64,000 nucleotides of DNA from assembly GCA_012837155.1 (NCBI GenBank), contig CP051546.1, positions 1,591,075 to 1,655,074 of the forward strand, read 5' to 3'. The notes beneath the pieces are model-generated. The model did not search any database. It worked only from the letters and a program-made list of their open reading frames with translations, and was not told the DNA's origin. The DNA is from Flavobacterium sp. (GTDB lineage: Bacteria; Bacteroidota; Bacteroidia; Flavobacteriales; Flavobacteriaceae). Of this stretch, positions 38,718 to 49,413 are shown in pieces. Made by a program: the position numbers and the translations under genes. The stretch's first letter is position 1, and each line of letters starts with the position of its first letter.

Positions 38718-39493
38718 TTTTATTAAGTTTTGATATAGAAGAATTTGATATGCCTTTTGAATATGGCAAAGAAATTTCTTTTGATAAACAGATTTCGATT
38801 TCGATTGAAGGGACTACTGCTATTTTGGATTTGTTGGATAAGCACCAAATAAAAGCTACTTTTTTCTCGACCGCCACTTTTGCAATCAATGCGCCTAAAA
38901 TAATAGAAAGAATTGTACAAGGAGGACACGAAATAGCTTCTCACAATTTTTATCATAGCGATTTTGAAATAAAACACCTCAAAGAATCGAAAGAAAAACT
39001 AGAAGAGTTAACAGGTACTGAGGTCGTTGGTTTTCGGATGCCACGAATGTATCCTGTGGACGAAAACGAAATTTACAAAGCAGGCTATCAATACAATTCT
39101 TCGATAAATCCCACTTGGTTGCCAGGAAGATACAACCATTTGAATAAACCTAGAACATTTTATCAGGAACAGGATGTATGGCAAATTCCTGCTTCGGTAA
39201 GTCCCTTGGTGCGCTTTCCTTTGTTTTGGTTGTCGTTTCATAACCTTCCTTTACGGCTGTATCGATGGTTAGCTCAATGGACCTATCGAAAAGACACTTA
39301 TTTGAATATTTATTTTCACCCATGGGAATTTACTAATTTGAATCAACCCGAAAAGTTTAATTTCCCCGGTTATGTTTCTAAAAATTCGGGAACGGCTATG
39401 ATTGCTAGAATGGATTTGTTCTTAGGGAAAATGAAACAAAAAAAACATTCATTCGGTACGTTTAAGCAGTTTTTGGCTCAAAATAATTTATAA
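38714..39493 (+). CDS. Polysaccharide deacetylase family protein (CE4-like)
   Basis: The 259-residue protein has LLSFDIEEFDMPFEYG (DxE/D metal-binding start), GGHEIASHNFYHSDF (HxxxH-type motif) and IYFHPWEF near the end. It overlaps the preceding gene by four bases (ATGA). It probably removes acetyl groups from a surface glycan or its lipid-linked precursor. Confidence 0.87.
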   Translation: MILLSFDIEEFDMPFEYGKEISFDKQISISIEGTTAILDLLDKHQIKATFFSTATFAINAPKIIERIVQGGHEIASHNFYHSDFEIKHLKESKEKLEELTGTEVVGFRMPRMYPVDENEIYKAGYQYNSSINPTWLPGRYNHLNKPRTFYQEQDVWQIPASVSPLVRFPLFWLSFHNLPLRLYRWLAQWTYRKDTYLNIYFHPWEFTNLNQPEKFNFPGYVSKNSGTAMIARMDLFLGKMKQKKHSFGTFKQFLAQNNL

Positions 39494-39522
39494 AAAATCG
39501 ACTTTGTAATAAATTCAACTAT

Positions 39523-40278
39523 ATGAAACCATCTATTTCGGTATTTATAATCACATTTAACGAAGAAAAAATAATAGCTCAATGTCTTGAAAAATTGTCT
39601 TGGGCGAACGAAATTGTGGTGGTTGATTCGGGAAGTACGGATAATACGGTAGCTATTTGTGAAAAATACAAAGCAAAAGTTGTTTTTCATGCGTTTGAAA
39701 ATTTTGGAAAGCAAAAACAATTTGCATTAAATCAAACACAAAACAATTGGGTTTTATCGTTAGATGCAGATGAAGTTTTGTCGGACGAGTTGATAAAAGA
39801 AATTCAAAACATCGATTTTTCAAACGAATATGCGGGTTTTTTGATTCCAAGAACACACGTTTTTTTGGGTAAAATTTTCCGATTTGGCAATGAAAACAAA
39901 AAACCAATTTTACGACTTTTTGATAAAACTAAAGGGAAATTTATTGAAAATAAAGTTCATGAAGTGATTGATGTACAAGGAAAAATAGGGGATTTAAAAA
40001 ATGAAATGCTCCATTTTACAGTTTCAAATCTTGCCGTAGCCGTTCAAAAACAAATTAAATATGCAATGTTGAGCGGTGAACTTTTGTTTGAAAAAGGAAA
40101 AAAAGCATCAATGTCCAAAACGGTGATAAAATTTCCGTTCGATTTTGTTCGGGTGTATTTTTTTCAACGCAATTTTATGAACGGGTATCAAGGTTGGATT
40201 TGGAGTATGTTAGCGGCATTGGGCAGTTTTTTGAAATACGCAAGGCTATATGATTTGCATCAAAACAACCCTTCATAG
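39523..40278 (+). CDS. GT2 glycosyltransferase (WaaE/KdtX-like)
   Basis: The 251-residue protein has SVFIITFNEEKIIAQCLEKL, EIVVVDSGSTDNTVAICEKY, WVLSLDADEVLSDELIKEI and the VHEVIDVQGKIGDL segment. Similar proteins add glucose to lipopolysaccharide inner core. It follows the deacetylase by 29 bases and its end overlaps the convergent GT4 gene by 19 bases. Confidence 0.88.
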   Translation: MKPSISVFIITFNEEKIIAQCLEKLSWANEIVVVDSGSTDNTVAICEKYKAKVVFHAFENFGKQKQFALNQTQNNWVLSLDADEVLSDELIKEIQNIDFSNEYAGFLIPRTHVFLGKIFRFGNENKKPILRLFDKTKGKFIENKVHEVIDVQGKIGDLKNEMLHFTVSNLAVAVQKQIKYAMLSGELLFEKGKKASMSKTVIKFPFDFVRVYFFQRNFMNGYQGWIWSMLAALGSFLKYARLYDLHQNNPS

Positions 40279-41375
40279 CATTTCATAATCGATTGAGCAA
40301 TGGCCTCATCGTTAAATTTTTGTACAAATTCAAATCCTTTTTCGCTCATTTGGTTTCGTAGTGATTCGTTGTGTAATAAAGTGCGTAATTGCGTTTCCAT
40401 TTCGATTGTATTAGTGGGATCGACATACACAGAGTGCGGGGCCACCCGCTTCAGGAAACACGCCCGAGTTGGTTGTAATTACAGGAGTTTTGGAGAACAA
40501 GGCTTCGATGATAGGAATTCCGAAACCTTCAAAAATAGAAGGATACACGAAAACAGTAGCTAACTGGTACACGATGGCCAATTCGGTAGGGGGGTAAGTT
40601 TTCAAAAAAAGCACTTTTTTCTGTAACCCGTTTGTCTCGATATAACGGTGAATTTCCTCAGTATACGCCGTTTCTTTACCAATAAGTACCAGTGATGTAT
40701 CGAGGTTTTGAATTGCTTTTACGATAGTTAAGGCATTTTTTCGCTTTTCTAAAGTGCCTACGTTTAAGACAAATGCTGTTGGAAGATGAAATTTTTGCCT
40801 CACAGCGGTTTTTTCAGCTTCGGAATACGTTTTTTTGAATACATCTTGGCATCCTTGATAGACAACGGTTATCTTCTCGGCGGGAATCTTTAAATAAGCT
40901 ATGATGTCGGCTTTGGTTTGCTCGGAAATAGCAATGATATGATTGGATTGAATTGCTGCTTTTTTGAATTTATAAAAATGAATTTTTCGGTCAAAGAAAG
41001 AATACCATTGTGGGTATCGCAGGAATATCAAGTCGTGAATAGTAACCATACTTTTGATTCCGTTTGCTTGTAAACCCGAAGGAATTTCGCCCGAAAGCCC
41101 ATGAAAAAGGGCAATCCCGTCTTTTTTTAAATTGGTAACAACTCCTTTTTGTCTCCAAAGAGCATGATGGGTTTTATAAAAATAAGTGGTGGGTTTTTTT
41201 CATAAACAGTTGAAAAGGAATTCTGGAAAAGAGCCTCTTTGCTGTCTTTTGGATTGTATAAAAAATACTCGTTTTCAGGAAAAAAAGTAGCAAGGATTCG
41301 TATCAAATCCCTGCCATAATTTCCTAAGCCTGTTTTGTTGTGAAAAATCCGTTTGGATTCGTATCCTATTCTCAT
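40260..41375 (-). CDS. GT4 family glycosyltransferase, two apparent frameshifts
   Basis: Reconstruction gives about 372 residues. The start MRIGYESKRIFHNKTGLGNY and later ALFHGLSGEIP, MVTIHDLIFLRYPQWYSFFD, IAISEQTKADIIAYLKIP, VLNVGTLEKRKN and YPSIFEGFGIPIIEALFSKT are typical of the GT-B GT4 family. Breaks lie near 41135 (DKKG/VVTNLKKDG) and 40440 (AGGP/HSVYVDP). The end is YEGLF at 40260. Confidence 0.87.
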
Positions 41376-41407
41376 CCTTACTGCTTGTTAGTCTGATTTA
41401 TTGAAGA

Positions 41408-42224
41408 CTAAACAGCTACATCGTATTCTCTCAATGCGTTGTTAAGAGACGTTTTTAAGTCGGTCGATGGCTTGCGTGTGCCAATAATTAAGGCACAAGG
41501 CACTTGATAATCCCCTGCGGCAAATTTCTTAGTATAACTTCCAGGAATCACTACGGATCGAGCAGGAACCATTCCTTTGTATTCCACAGGTTCGTCTCCA
41601 GTAACGTCAATGATTTTTGTAGAAGCAGTTAAGCAAACATTGGCACCAAGAACCGCTTCTTTTCCAACAAGAACCCCTTCGACAACAATACAACGAGAAC
41701 CAATGAATGCGCCATCTTCGATAATTACTGGTGCAGCTTGAAGTGGTTCAAGAACGCCACCAATTCCTACGCCCACCACTTAGATGGACATCCTTGCCAA
41801 TTTGAGCACAACTACCCACGGTTGCCCAAGTGTCGACCATTGTTCCAGAATCAACATAAGCACCAATGTTTACATAACTTGGCATCATAATAACGCCACT
41901 AGCAAGGAAAGCACCATAACGGGCAGATGCTCCAGGAACCACACGAACGCCTTTTTCGGCATAATCTCTTTTTAGTAGCATTTTGTCGTTGTATTCGAAA
42001 ATGCCTGCTTCCCAAGTTTCCATTTTTTGAATGGGGAAGTACATCACTACTGCTTTCTTTACCCATTCGTTTACTTGCCATCCGTCGCCTTTTGGTTCGG
42101 CTACACGTAATTTTCCACCGTCTAATAATTCGATAACTTCTCTAATAGCATCGGTTGTCGTTTTTTCTTGTAACAAAGCTCTGTTTTCCCAAGCTTGTTC
42201 TATTGTAGATTGTAATTCGTTCAT
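41408..42224 (-). CDS. dapD: Tetrahydrodipicolinate N-succinyltransferase, one apparent frameshift
   Basis: DapD succinylates tetrahydrodipicolinate in lysine and diaminopimelate synthesis. I take MNELQSTIEQAWENRALLQE at 42224 as the start. The left-handed beta-helix shows VIMMPSYVNIGAYVDSGTMV, WATVGSCAQIGKDVHLSGG, GVGIGGVLEPLQAAPVIIED and FIGSRCIVVEGV. One extra G near 41775 splits the gene after LSGG. The repaired length of about 271 residues is normal. Confidence 0.93.
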
Positions 42225-42434
42225 TGGTTTAAAATTTTTGAGCAAAGATAATTGGATTTTTTTAAAAAAAAACTTTGTTTTGCACTACAAACCTATTTGC
42301 GTTTATTATTTAACCAATTCGTTTTCGTTTTTTGATGTTTTAAAGTGTTAAAACATGAAGACTTACTGCTAGAAGAGTCTTTAATTATGGGGTGATTATC
42401 GTTCTATGAGTGTTTTTCATTTTCTTAAAAACAA

Positions 42435-42458
42435 AACCGCCTTGTTTCCAAGACGGTT
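42435..42458. terminator. Hairpin terminator
   Basis: AACCGCCTTG and CAAGACGGTT pair over a TTTC loop, with one mismatch. It lies between dapD and the T9SS protein gene, downstream of the latter. Confidence 0.7.
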
Positions 42459-42518
42459 GAGTCAACAAATTTAACTAATTCAAAAATTAAAAGCTGTGCG
42501 GTTTTGTTTAGGTAAAAC

Positions 42519-45500
42519 CTATTGTTTTATCACTTTTTGTATACTGATTTTACCATCAGTAGTAAAGACCTGTACAAAGTAAGCACCACTTGTCAATTTT
42601 TCAGTAGAAATGGATACTTTGTTAGCTTGACCTCCATTTTTAGTGCTAATAATGCGACCGTTAATTTCGAGTATCTTTACCTCACTAATAGAATTATTGG
42701 TAGCCTCTATATTTAATATATTTGTTGTTGGGTTGGGATATATTAAAATTTTTCCTTGAATCTCATCTTGAGCTATTGATTCTTTCGAACTAAGTCCTTT
42801 TCTGGAAGCAGATTGTGTATTATCAAATATCAACTTTGGTCTTAAAGCTGAATTTGATGTTTCCTTTGCCTGGAAAAACTGGTTGTTAATATTGCTATTT
42901 GGCTCTATCACAAAACTTGCAACACCATCCCCTGCTATTTGGGTTTTCACGGCATCTGTCACTAAAAAATCTACATAATCCCCATTTGTATCATTGCCGA
43001 ATGTGGCATTACTGAGTAGTGGTGCAATTGCTAACGGTTTATTATTCCATGTTATTGAATTTTCGTTCCAGCTATCGGATGTGTTGTATATATCATACGA
43101 TGATTCCAATCCTTGTCGAGGATACCCTGACCTAGTATACAATCTTAATTTTACTGACGAAAAATCGTCAGGAGCCTCGGTTAAGTCAAATTTAAAATAG
43201 CTTGTTGTAAATGTTCCGTAAGAGTTAACACCAGCAAGGTCATAATCACCATAATTAGTATCAGGATTCGCTTGTTCAACCCTAGAATCATCCTGACAAG
43301 TCAATAATTTAGGGTATTGCCCTGGTGATTTTTTGCCAAAAACTTCCACCTCTGCAAAATTCAACGGAAAGTTAAAACCAGGTTTTCGATATATGCGAAT
43401 ATATCTAGCACTTACATCATTGCCTTTAAAACTTACTTTGTTAAGAATAGGAGTGTTATAATTACTATCAGAATCGTTAGCGATAACCTGACTAGATGAC
43501 AAGGTTAATTCCCTACTGGGGATACTGTTTGCATATAATTCTTTGTTGTAATCATAATCGTTGTGCACAAGACTAAGATCGTTAATTAAGAAAATGGCAG
43601 TATTTTTATCATTAAGCCTATTAGTAGCTCCATCTGTCCTATTCCAAACTGCTATATCTTTTATATCATAATTATTACCTAAATCAACTTGCCAATATGG
43701 AGATTCATGTCCAAGAGTAGTGTTTGCTAAATACAGTACAGAGTGATAAACCGAATTGTGGTTGGGGTCCCCGTCAGTATTACCGTCAACCGCATAGCTA
43801 GCTGGATAAATAAAAGCATTTCCGTACAAAGTAAACTCACTACTTGGTTTATAATCTATTGCTTTTTTTTTGTACGCCAAATTGCGAATAGGACCTCCAA
43901 GAATCTCAATTTCTCCAAGAGCAATACATCCATTAAAACCGACATTTTTTTGAATCCTTATATACCTGCCTACTACTGGGCTCATATTTAATATAATTTC
44001 ATTAGCCACCGTGAAGGAATACTTTTTACTCCAGGCATAGATGCTATTGCTGTAACATCAGATGGAAATGGCTCACTTGATACATATACAGATGCATCCG
44101 AGAGAGCATAATCCAAAGTAGCTTCACCAGTACCAAGGGGATATATTTTTATATTATTGATATTATATTCTGCTTTTAAATCAACTTGCCACCAAGCAGT
44201 ATTGTTGCCTGTGCCATTCGCTGTTGCCGCTACATTAGGAGTCTTTAAAATTTTATCAATTGCTTTATCTGCTGTTAAATTTGGAAAAACCTCATGGGTT
44301 GATGATTGCGAAGCTATTCCGTTTGAAGCAAGGTTTTCCTGTCCTTTTGTGTAGACTTCAGTAAGGGAATCTGTATTTAGAAAAGAAAATTCGCAAATAC
44401 CGAAACCCGAAGTATTGTAAACTCTTATGTATCGCTTTGTTATAGGACTCGTTAGTTTATAATGCCACCATGTTCGTTGTCCTCGGTAAATCACATTATC
44501 TCTTGAGTTGTCATATACATGATTTTTGGTAGTCCAATTTGTTCCATCATCAGACTCCTGTATGGTAATTCCAAAATTACCAATATAATTTCCATAATGA
44601 GTCGTAATTGTACTAGTATGCATAAACCAAGCGATATCTACTTGATTGATTTTTATATCCCCTTGAGATGTTCCTAAATCAAAAATAAGTTTTGTGTCCG
44701 ATGTTGTAAAAACAGTACTAAAAAGGTCTCCATCATAAGCTCTTTTTTTATCGTTAATTGTTCCATCTAAATGCAAAGCTGATTCGCCAGCAGTAGCAGG
44801 AATATTTGTTCCAGAAACCTCTATTACTTTATACCGCTTGCCTTTGCCCAAAGGATACATTTTGTGACTAACAATGTCGGTGTTATAATAATCGTAACCA
44901 CAACGCTCTATGTTAAATTTATTTACACCTTCTACTGCATTAAAATCATAATGAGTATCCAACATATCTAATTGTACCTCCATAATTTGTTTGCTAGTAT
45001 CTGCATTGGGTTCATATTTTTTAAGTTTAGTTAAATCCTGATCCAAGCCTTTTTGAGCAGCAACAAGATGTTGGTACACCCGCTCTCCAGAATTAACAAA
45101 CCAATCTTCTCCTTGGTCTGCCGCAGTACATGGATCAGGCCCCTCTACTGCTCCGAGAGCACCAGTCCCAAAAGCAAACTTACTAGTTGTATGTTCTGAG
45201 TTATCACCTCCATAATCAAGATTTGATGCTCCCAGCTCGAAAATTTTCATATAAGTATTCGAAGCATCAGTAAGTGGCTTAAAAGAATTTTCTACAATAG
45301 GTCCATGTTCTCCATTGGCTCCATAGTGAAAAAAGATCTTTATTGTCAACCAAAAAAATATTTCTGCCTGAAGAAATCATTTCCTTTAGAGTAGGCCATC
45401 CCCATTTATAAAGCCAGTTTGCTTGATCCGAAAGCCAATAATGATCTCCAGCACCACCACTATAACTACTGGTAAAAGCGTCTTTATTATATACTCTATC

Positions 45501-46097
45501 CCACAAACCAGTATTCTTCATATTTTGAACAACACCAGCTTTAGTTCTCTTTTAGCATCTACGGGTACCCCGCCAACTACAAGATTACTACATGTGTATC
45601 CTTGCATATCCGAAAGAGCAATAATATAGACTGTGTTCTTTGCATTGTCCATTGCCCACTTAAAGTTTGTTCATTATGTCTCCCATATTTTTTATTCCAG
45701 TTCCGCATCCATGCTTAGCTAGCACATAAGTACCATTAAGCCCTGCATCTATGTCAAAATACCGTACTCTCCGGCCGTATGAACCATTGCCCAATAACTC
45801 AACTCCTGATTTCTTCAGAACATGGGGTAAAAGAAACATCAGGGGAATCACCCTCAGTAATATCAGCATTATGTAATCCTAAAGAGTTAACTGATCCAAT
45901 CTCCTATCCAGCATACCATACGTAATTACAAAGCCTCCTGTACTGTCAAAAATATCGGTAGATTTATGCCCAGTAGGTATGCTTACAGGAGTCTGTGCAA
46001 CAGATTGATATTGCACAAGTAGAGCTACACTAAAGATCAGTAAGCTAAGAATATTCTTTTGTAAAAAAAATGTAATATAAAATTGGTCTTTTTTCAT
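42519..46097 (-). CDS. Large secreted protein: PI-PLC-like domain, discoidin domains, DNRLRE domain, T9SS tail; several frameshifts
   Basis: The start is MKKDQFYITFFLQKNILSLL with a signal peptide ending YQSVAQ. After repair of breaks near 45905, 45810, 45660, 45530, 45335 and 44005 it spans about 1190 residues. The N-terminal domain has GRRVRYFDIDAGLNGTYVLA and KHGCGTG, NTVYIIALSDMQGYTC and GRNIFLVDNKDLFFHYG, suggesting a PI-specific phospholipase C-like barrel (moderate confidence). F5/8-type C (discoidin) segments follow, with WWQVDLKAEYNINNIKIYP and YWQVDLGNNYDIKDIAVWN. A DNRLRE-like domain (CQDDSRVEQANPDTNYGDYD) comes next, and a type A T9SS sorting domain ends it (ILIYPNPTTNILNIEA to ISIQKVIKQ). 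It is probably surface-attached and part of the adjoining glycan locus. Confidence 0.75.
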
Positions 46098-46276
46098 AAT
46101 TTAAGTTAGTTAAGTTAATAAAAATTTGATTTAAGAGGGGAAGAATATATTCTCTCTTTCTAAAATAGTATTTAACTTGGCGTCTCAAGTAGTGGTTTGT
46201 AAAATGAGGGCATGTTTTTCTGATGGTAAATAATATAACTTCATATTAAAACTTGAAACATCTTAAAGGCTAAAGA

Positions 46277-47651
46277 TTATTTTGAAAACTCTACTGTTTT
46301 TAATTTGTTCCATCCTCCACGGGTAAAATCAGGAATTTGAACAGGAGTCGAATTGTTTTTTAATGAAATTTCAGTTAATGGAGACAAGCAAGACCATTCG
46401 GCTAAGTCATAAACATCCATATCTAGTGGAAGCCCGTTTTGTAAGCAATGAATCAATCTATAATCCATAATGAAATCCATTCCGCCATGACCGCCAACCT
46501 CTTTGGCTTTTTCTTCAATTCCAAGTACTATGGGATGTTTGTATTTTCCATTAATGCTTTTTTAAGTTCTTCAGAAACGTAGTTATGAGCACTTATTTTT
46601 CATGATTAATTTTTATATCATCCTCAATGGCTTCGGATTCTAAGGCATACCCTTCGACAGGATATTTGTTTGCAAATCCTTTTGTTCCTGTTAACTGATA
46701 CATGCGGCTGTATGGTCGAGGTGTAGCTACGTCGTGTTGAATTTCGAGTGTTTTTTCCCATTTCTGTACGAATTAGGGTCGTGGTATGATCTCCGTTTTG
46801 AAAATTCGCCAAATCTTCGCCTTTTTTTTCTTTGATAAAAGCAGGGAGATTAACCGCTTTAGTATCCATCGAAACCAAGTAATTCATTTATCACCACGAT
46901 GAATATTCAAAGCAAAACAAGCAGGTCCCATTCCATGAGTAGGATAAATATCCCCACGGTGTTGTGCATTATAATCCAAACGCCAGTTGTTCCAGTAGTA
47001 GCCCCAAATAGACTTTAAGTCATGAATATAAGAGCCCTCAGCATGTAGAATTTCGCCAAATAATTCTTGTTGAGCCATGTTTAGAGTAGTCAATTCAAAA
47101 AAGTCATAGACACAGTTCTCTAACATCATGCAATGTTTTCGAGTTTTTTCGGAAGTATTTATTAAATCCCAGATTTCATTCATAGTTAAAGCCCCAGGGA
47201 CTTCAACAGCCACATGCTTTCCCTCTTTCATTGCTTGTACAGCTATGGAGGCATGGTGTTTCCAATCGGTCGCTACATATACTAAATCTACATTAGGCAA
47301 AGCAACGACTTTGCGCCAAGCCTCTTCCCCGAAGAATTCCTGTGCTTTAGGACGACCCGCTTTTACCAAAGTTTCGTTAGATTTTTGAGTTCGCTCTTGT
47401 AGCATATCGCAAAGTGCCACAATTTCAACACCGTCAATATGTGTCATTCGTTCTACGGCACTAGCGCCGCGCATTCCTACTCCAATATAAGCAATCCGAA
47501 CCGTTGGGATGGGCGCACACGCCATTCGTAACACGTCTTTTTGACCCGCAGGACGTGATGGACTAAGGGTTTTTATCATTTGTGCTGAGGCAGTAGTCCA
47601 ACTCAAGGCACAAAAAAATACCGCAAGTGATTTTAAAAAAGTGTATTTCAT
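46277..47651 (-). CDS. GH109-like NAD-dependent glycosidase (Gfo/Idh/MocA fold), several apparent frameshifts
   Basis: The start [20 protein letters not shown] carries a Sec signal. The Rossmann motif [18 protein letters not shown] is followed by [80 protein letters not shown] and [20 protein letters not shown]. These are hallmarks of GH109 alpha-N-acetylgalactosaminidases, which use bound NAD. Breaks lie near 46888 (one A short), 46755, 46600 and 46500. The repaired length is about 458 residues. GH109 includes enzymes that remove GalNAc from blood-group A antigen; here the substrate is inferred. Confidence 0.85.
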
Positions 47652-47792
47652 TTATTTTTAGTTTATCAATTTAGAAACCTTTTCTTCTCAGAATAACTCA
47701 AAAAAAATCTAATCGAAAGAAATATACCAACGGCATGGCTCATTCGACAAGGTATTTCAGAAAAAAAAGGCAAAGTATAATTGCTTTAAAAC

Positions 47793-47819
47793 AGAGCCAC
47801 TCCGTTAAGGAGTGGCTCT
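47793..47819. terminator. Hairpin terminator after susD
   Basis: AGAGCCACTCC and GGAGTGGCTCT form an 11-bp perfect stem over GTTAA, with T-rich sequence on both strands. It separates susD from the GH109-like gene. Confidence 0.85.
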
Positions 47820-47830
47820 TTTTAGTTATA

Positions 47831-49399
47831 TTAATTAGGATAGCCTGGATTTTGAGTTAAGGCCTTATTTTTATCAATTTCTGCTTGAGGAATTGGCAAT
47901 AATTCATTTCTACCTACTACAAATTTCTTTCCTGGTATTGCATTTAGGACAGTGTTAGCTAACTTCCATTGCACTAGATCGAACCATCTGTTGCCTTCAA
48001 AACAAAGTTCATGTCGTCTTTCATTTTGGACAGCTAATCTAAACTGATCTTTACTTAAACCAGCAGTAATATTAGGTATATTTACTCTTTGTCTTACTCT
48101 ATTAATAGCATTATAAGCCTCGGTGCTTGGTCCATTTGCTTCATTCTCAGCCTCGGCAAATTGCAACAAGATATCGGCATAACGAAGCAAAATATAATCA
48201 GTCCCATCAGGTCCTAGCAAGGTTTCAGAATTCCATTTACGAACAGAATATGGAGTAGATAATCGATCCCCATAAACCGCTTTATTATTAAAGTAATAAT
48301 TGGCAGACGGAATGAATGTATAGCCCGGAATATAGACTGTAGCATACAATCGAGGATCTCGATTATCAAAACTAGCTAAATTAGAAAGATCCACAGGCGT
48401 TTTAGGCGCTCCGTTACTCATGTCAAAACTATTAACAAATTCTTCATATACAGAAAACAAGCCATTATTACCACCATCTGCTTTTAAAAATTTTAATCCA
48501 AAATCAATATGTAGTAGATGCCCCTCAGAGCTGGTAGGATTGTATTTAACTGCAAACAATATTTCTTTATTATTTTCATTTGCCACATCAAATACCGATT
48601 CGTAATTAGCTTTACCGTCTAATCCATTACCAACCTTAACCAAAGTGGCTCCAGCAGATTCTGCAACAGTCATTGCCTCGGCTAGTGCCGTTCTAGCTTC
48701 AGCCCAACTCTTCTTTCCAGTGCGTGCTTCGTACAACAACACTCTAGCTCTAAGACCTAAGGCTGCTTGCTTAGTAGCTCTTACAATATTGTTTCCGTAT
48801 GGAGTAGTCGATAAATCATCGGCAGCTTGTTTTAATTCTAACAAAACAAAATCAACAACTTTTGCTCTGTCGGTTCGAGTTACTTTTAATGCGTCAGAAA
48901 TACTAATAGGTTCTGTTACTAGTGGTACATCTCCAAATAAATAAACTAAGTTTTGATACGCTAATGCTCTCAAAAAACGAGCTTCTGCGCCTATTGTTTT
49001 TCTTTGGGCATCAGTAATCGAGCCAGGAGCATTAATATTAAGCAAAAGAATATTGGCTCTTTGTATAACCGTATAAGAACGCAGATACAAATTAGGAATG
49101 TATCCAGTCGTTGAAGGATTGTGGCTCCCCAATGCAAAATCTCTAAAATTAGATCCTGATGTCGAGGATTCTATAACACAGTTGTCTCCTAGCGCATCTA
49201 ATTCATATTGTTGAGGAAAAAGTCCTTGTACTCCATCGTATACGCCGTAGAGTGCCGTTTCTAAATTTTCGGCTTTAGCATAAAACACTTCGGGTGAATT
49301 AGAGTCAAGCGGTTTTAAATCTAAAAAATCTTTGTTGCAAGAGGATGTTGCTAATAGAATAGCAAATCCTAAAAAAATAGTTTTAATATATCGATTCAT
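47831..49399 (-). CDS. susD: SusD/RagB family outer-membrane glycan-binding lipoprotein
   Basis: The 522-residue protein starts MNRYIKTIFLGFAILLATSS with the lipobox cysteine next (SSCNKDFLDLKPLD). SusD features include TPR-like helices (RTIGAEARFLRALAYQNLVY, LFGDVPLVTEPI) and the C-terminal NERRHELCFEGNRWFDLVQW and LLPIPQAEIDKN. It binds oligosaccharide on the cell surface and forms a lid over the SusC transporter encoded 14 bases upstream. Confidence 0.95.
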   Translation of the reverse strand: MNRYIKTIFLGFAILLATSSCNKDFLDLKPLDSNSPEVFYAKAENLETALYGVYDGVQGLFPQQYELDALGDNCVIESSTSGSNFRDFALGSHNPSTTGYIPNLYLRSYTVIQRANILLLNINAPGSITDAQRKTIGAEARFLRALAYQNLVYLFGDVPLVTEPISISDALKVTRTDRAKVVDFVLLELKQAADDLSTTPYGNNIVRATKQAALGLRARVLLYEARTGKKSWAEARTALAEAMTVAESAGATLVKVGNGLDGKANYESVFDVANENNKEILFAVKYNPTSSEGHLLHIDFGLKFLKADGGNNGLFSVYEEFVNSFDMSNGAPKTPVDLSNLASFDNRDPRLYATVYIPGYTFIPSANYYFNNKAVYGDRLSTPYSVRKWNSETLLGPDGTDYILLRYADILLQFAEAENEANGPSTEAYNAINRVRQRVNIPNITAGLSKDQFRLAVQNERRHELCFEGNRWFDLVQWKLANTVLNAIPGKKFVVGRNELLPIPQAEIDKNKALTQNPGYPN

Positions 49400-49413
49400 A
49401 ATTTTTTTTTAAA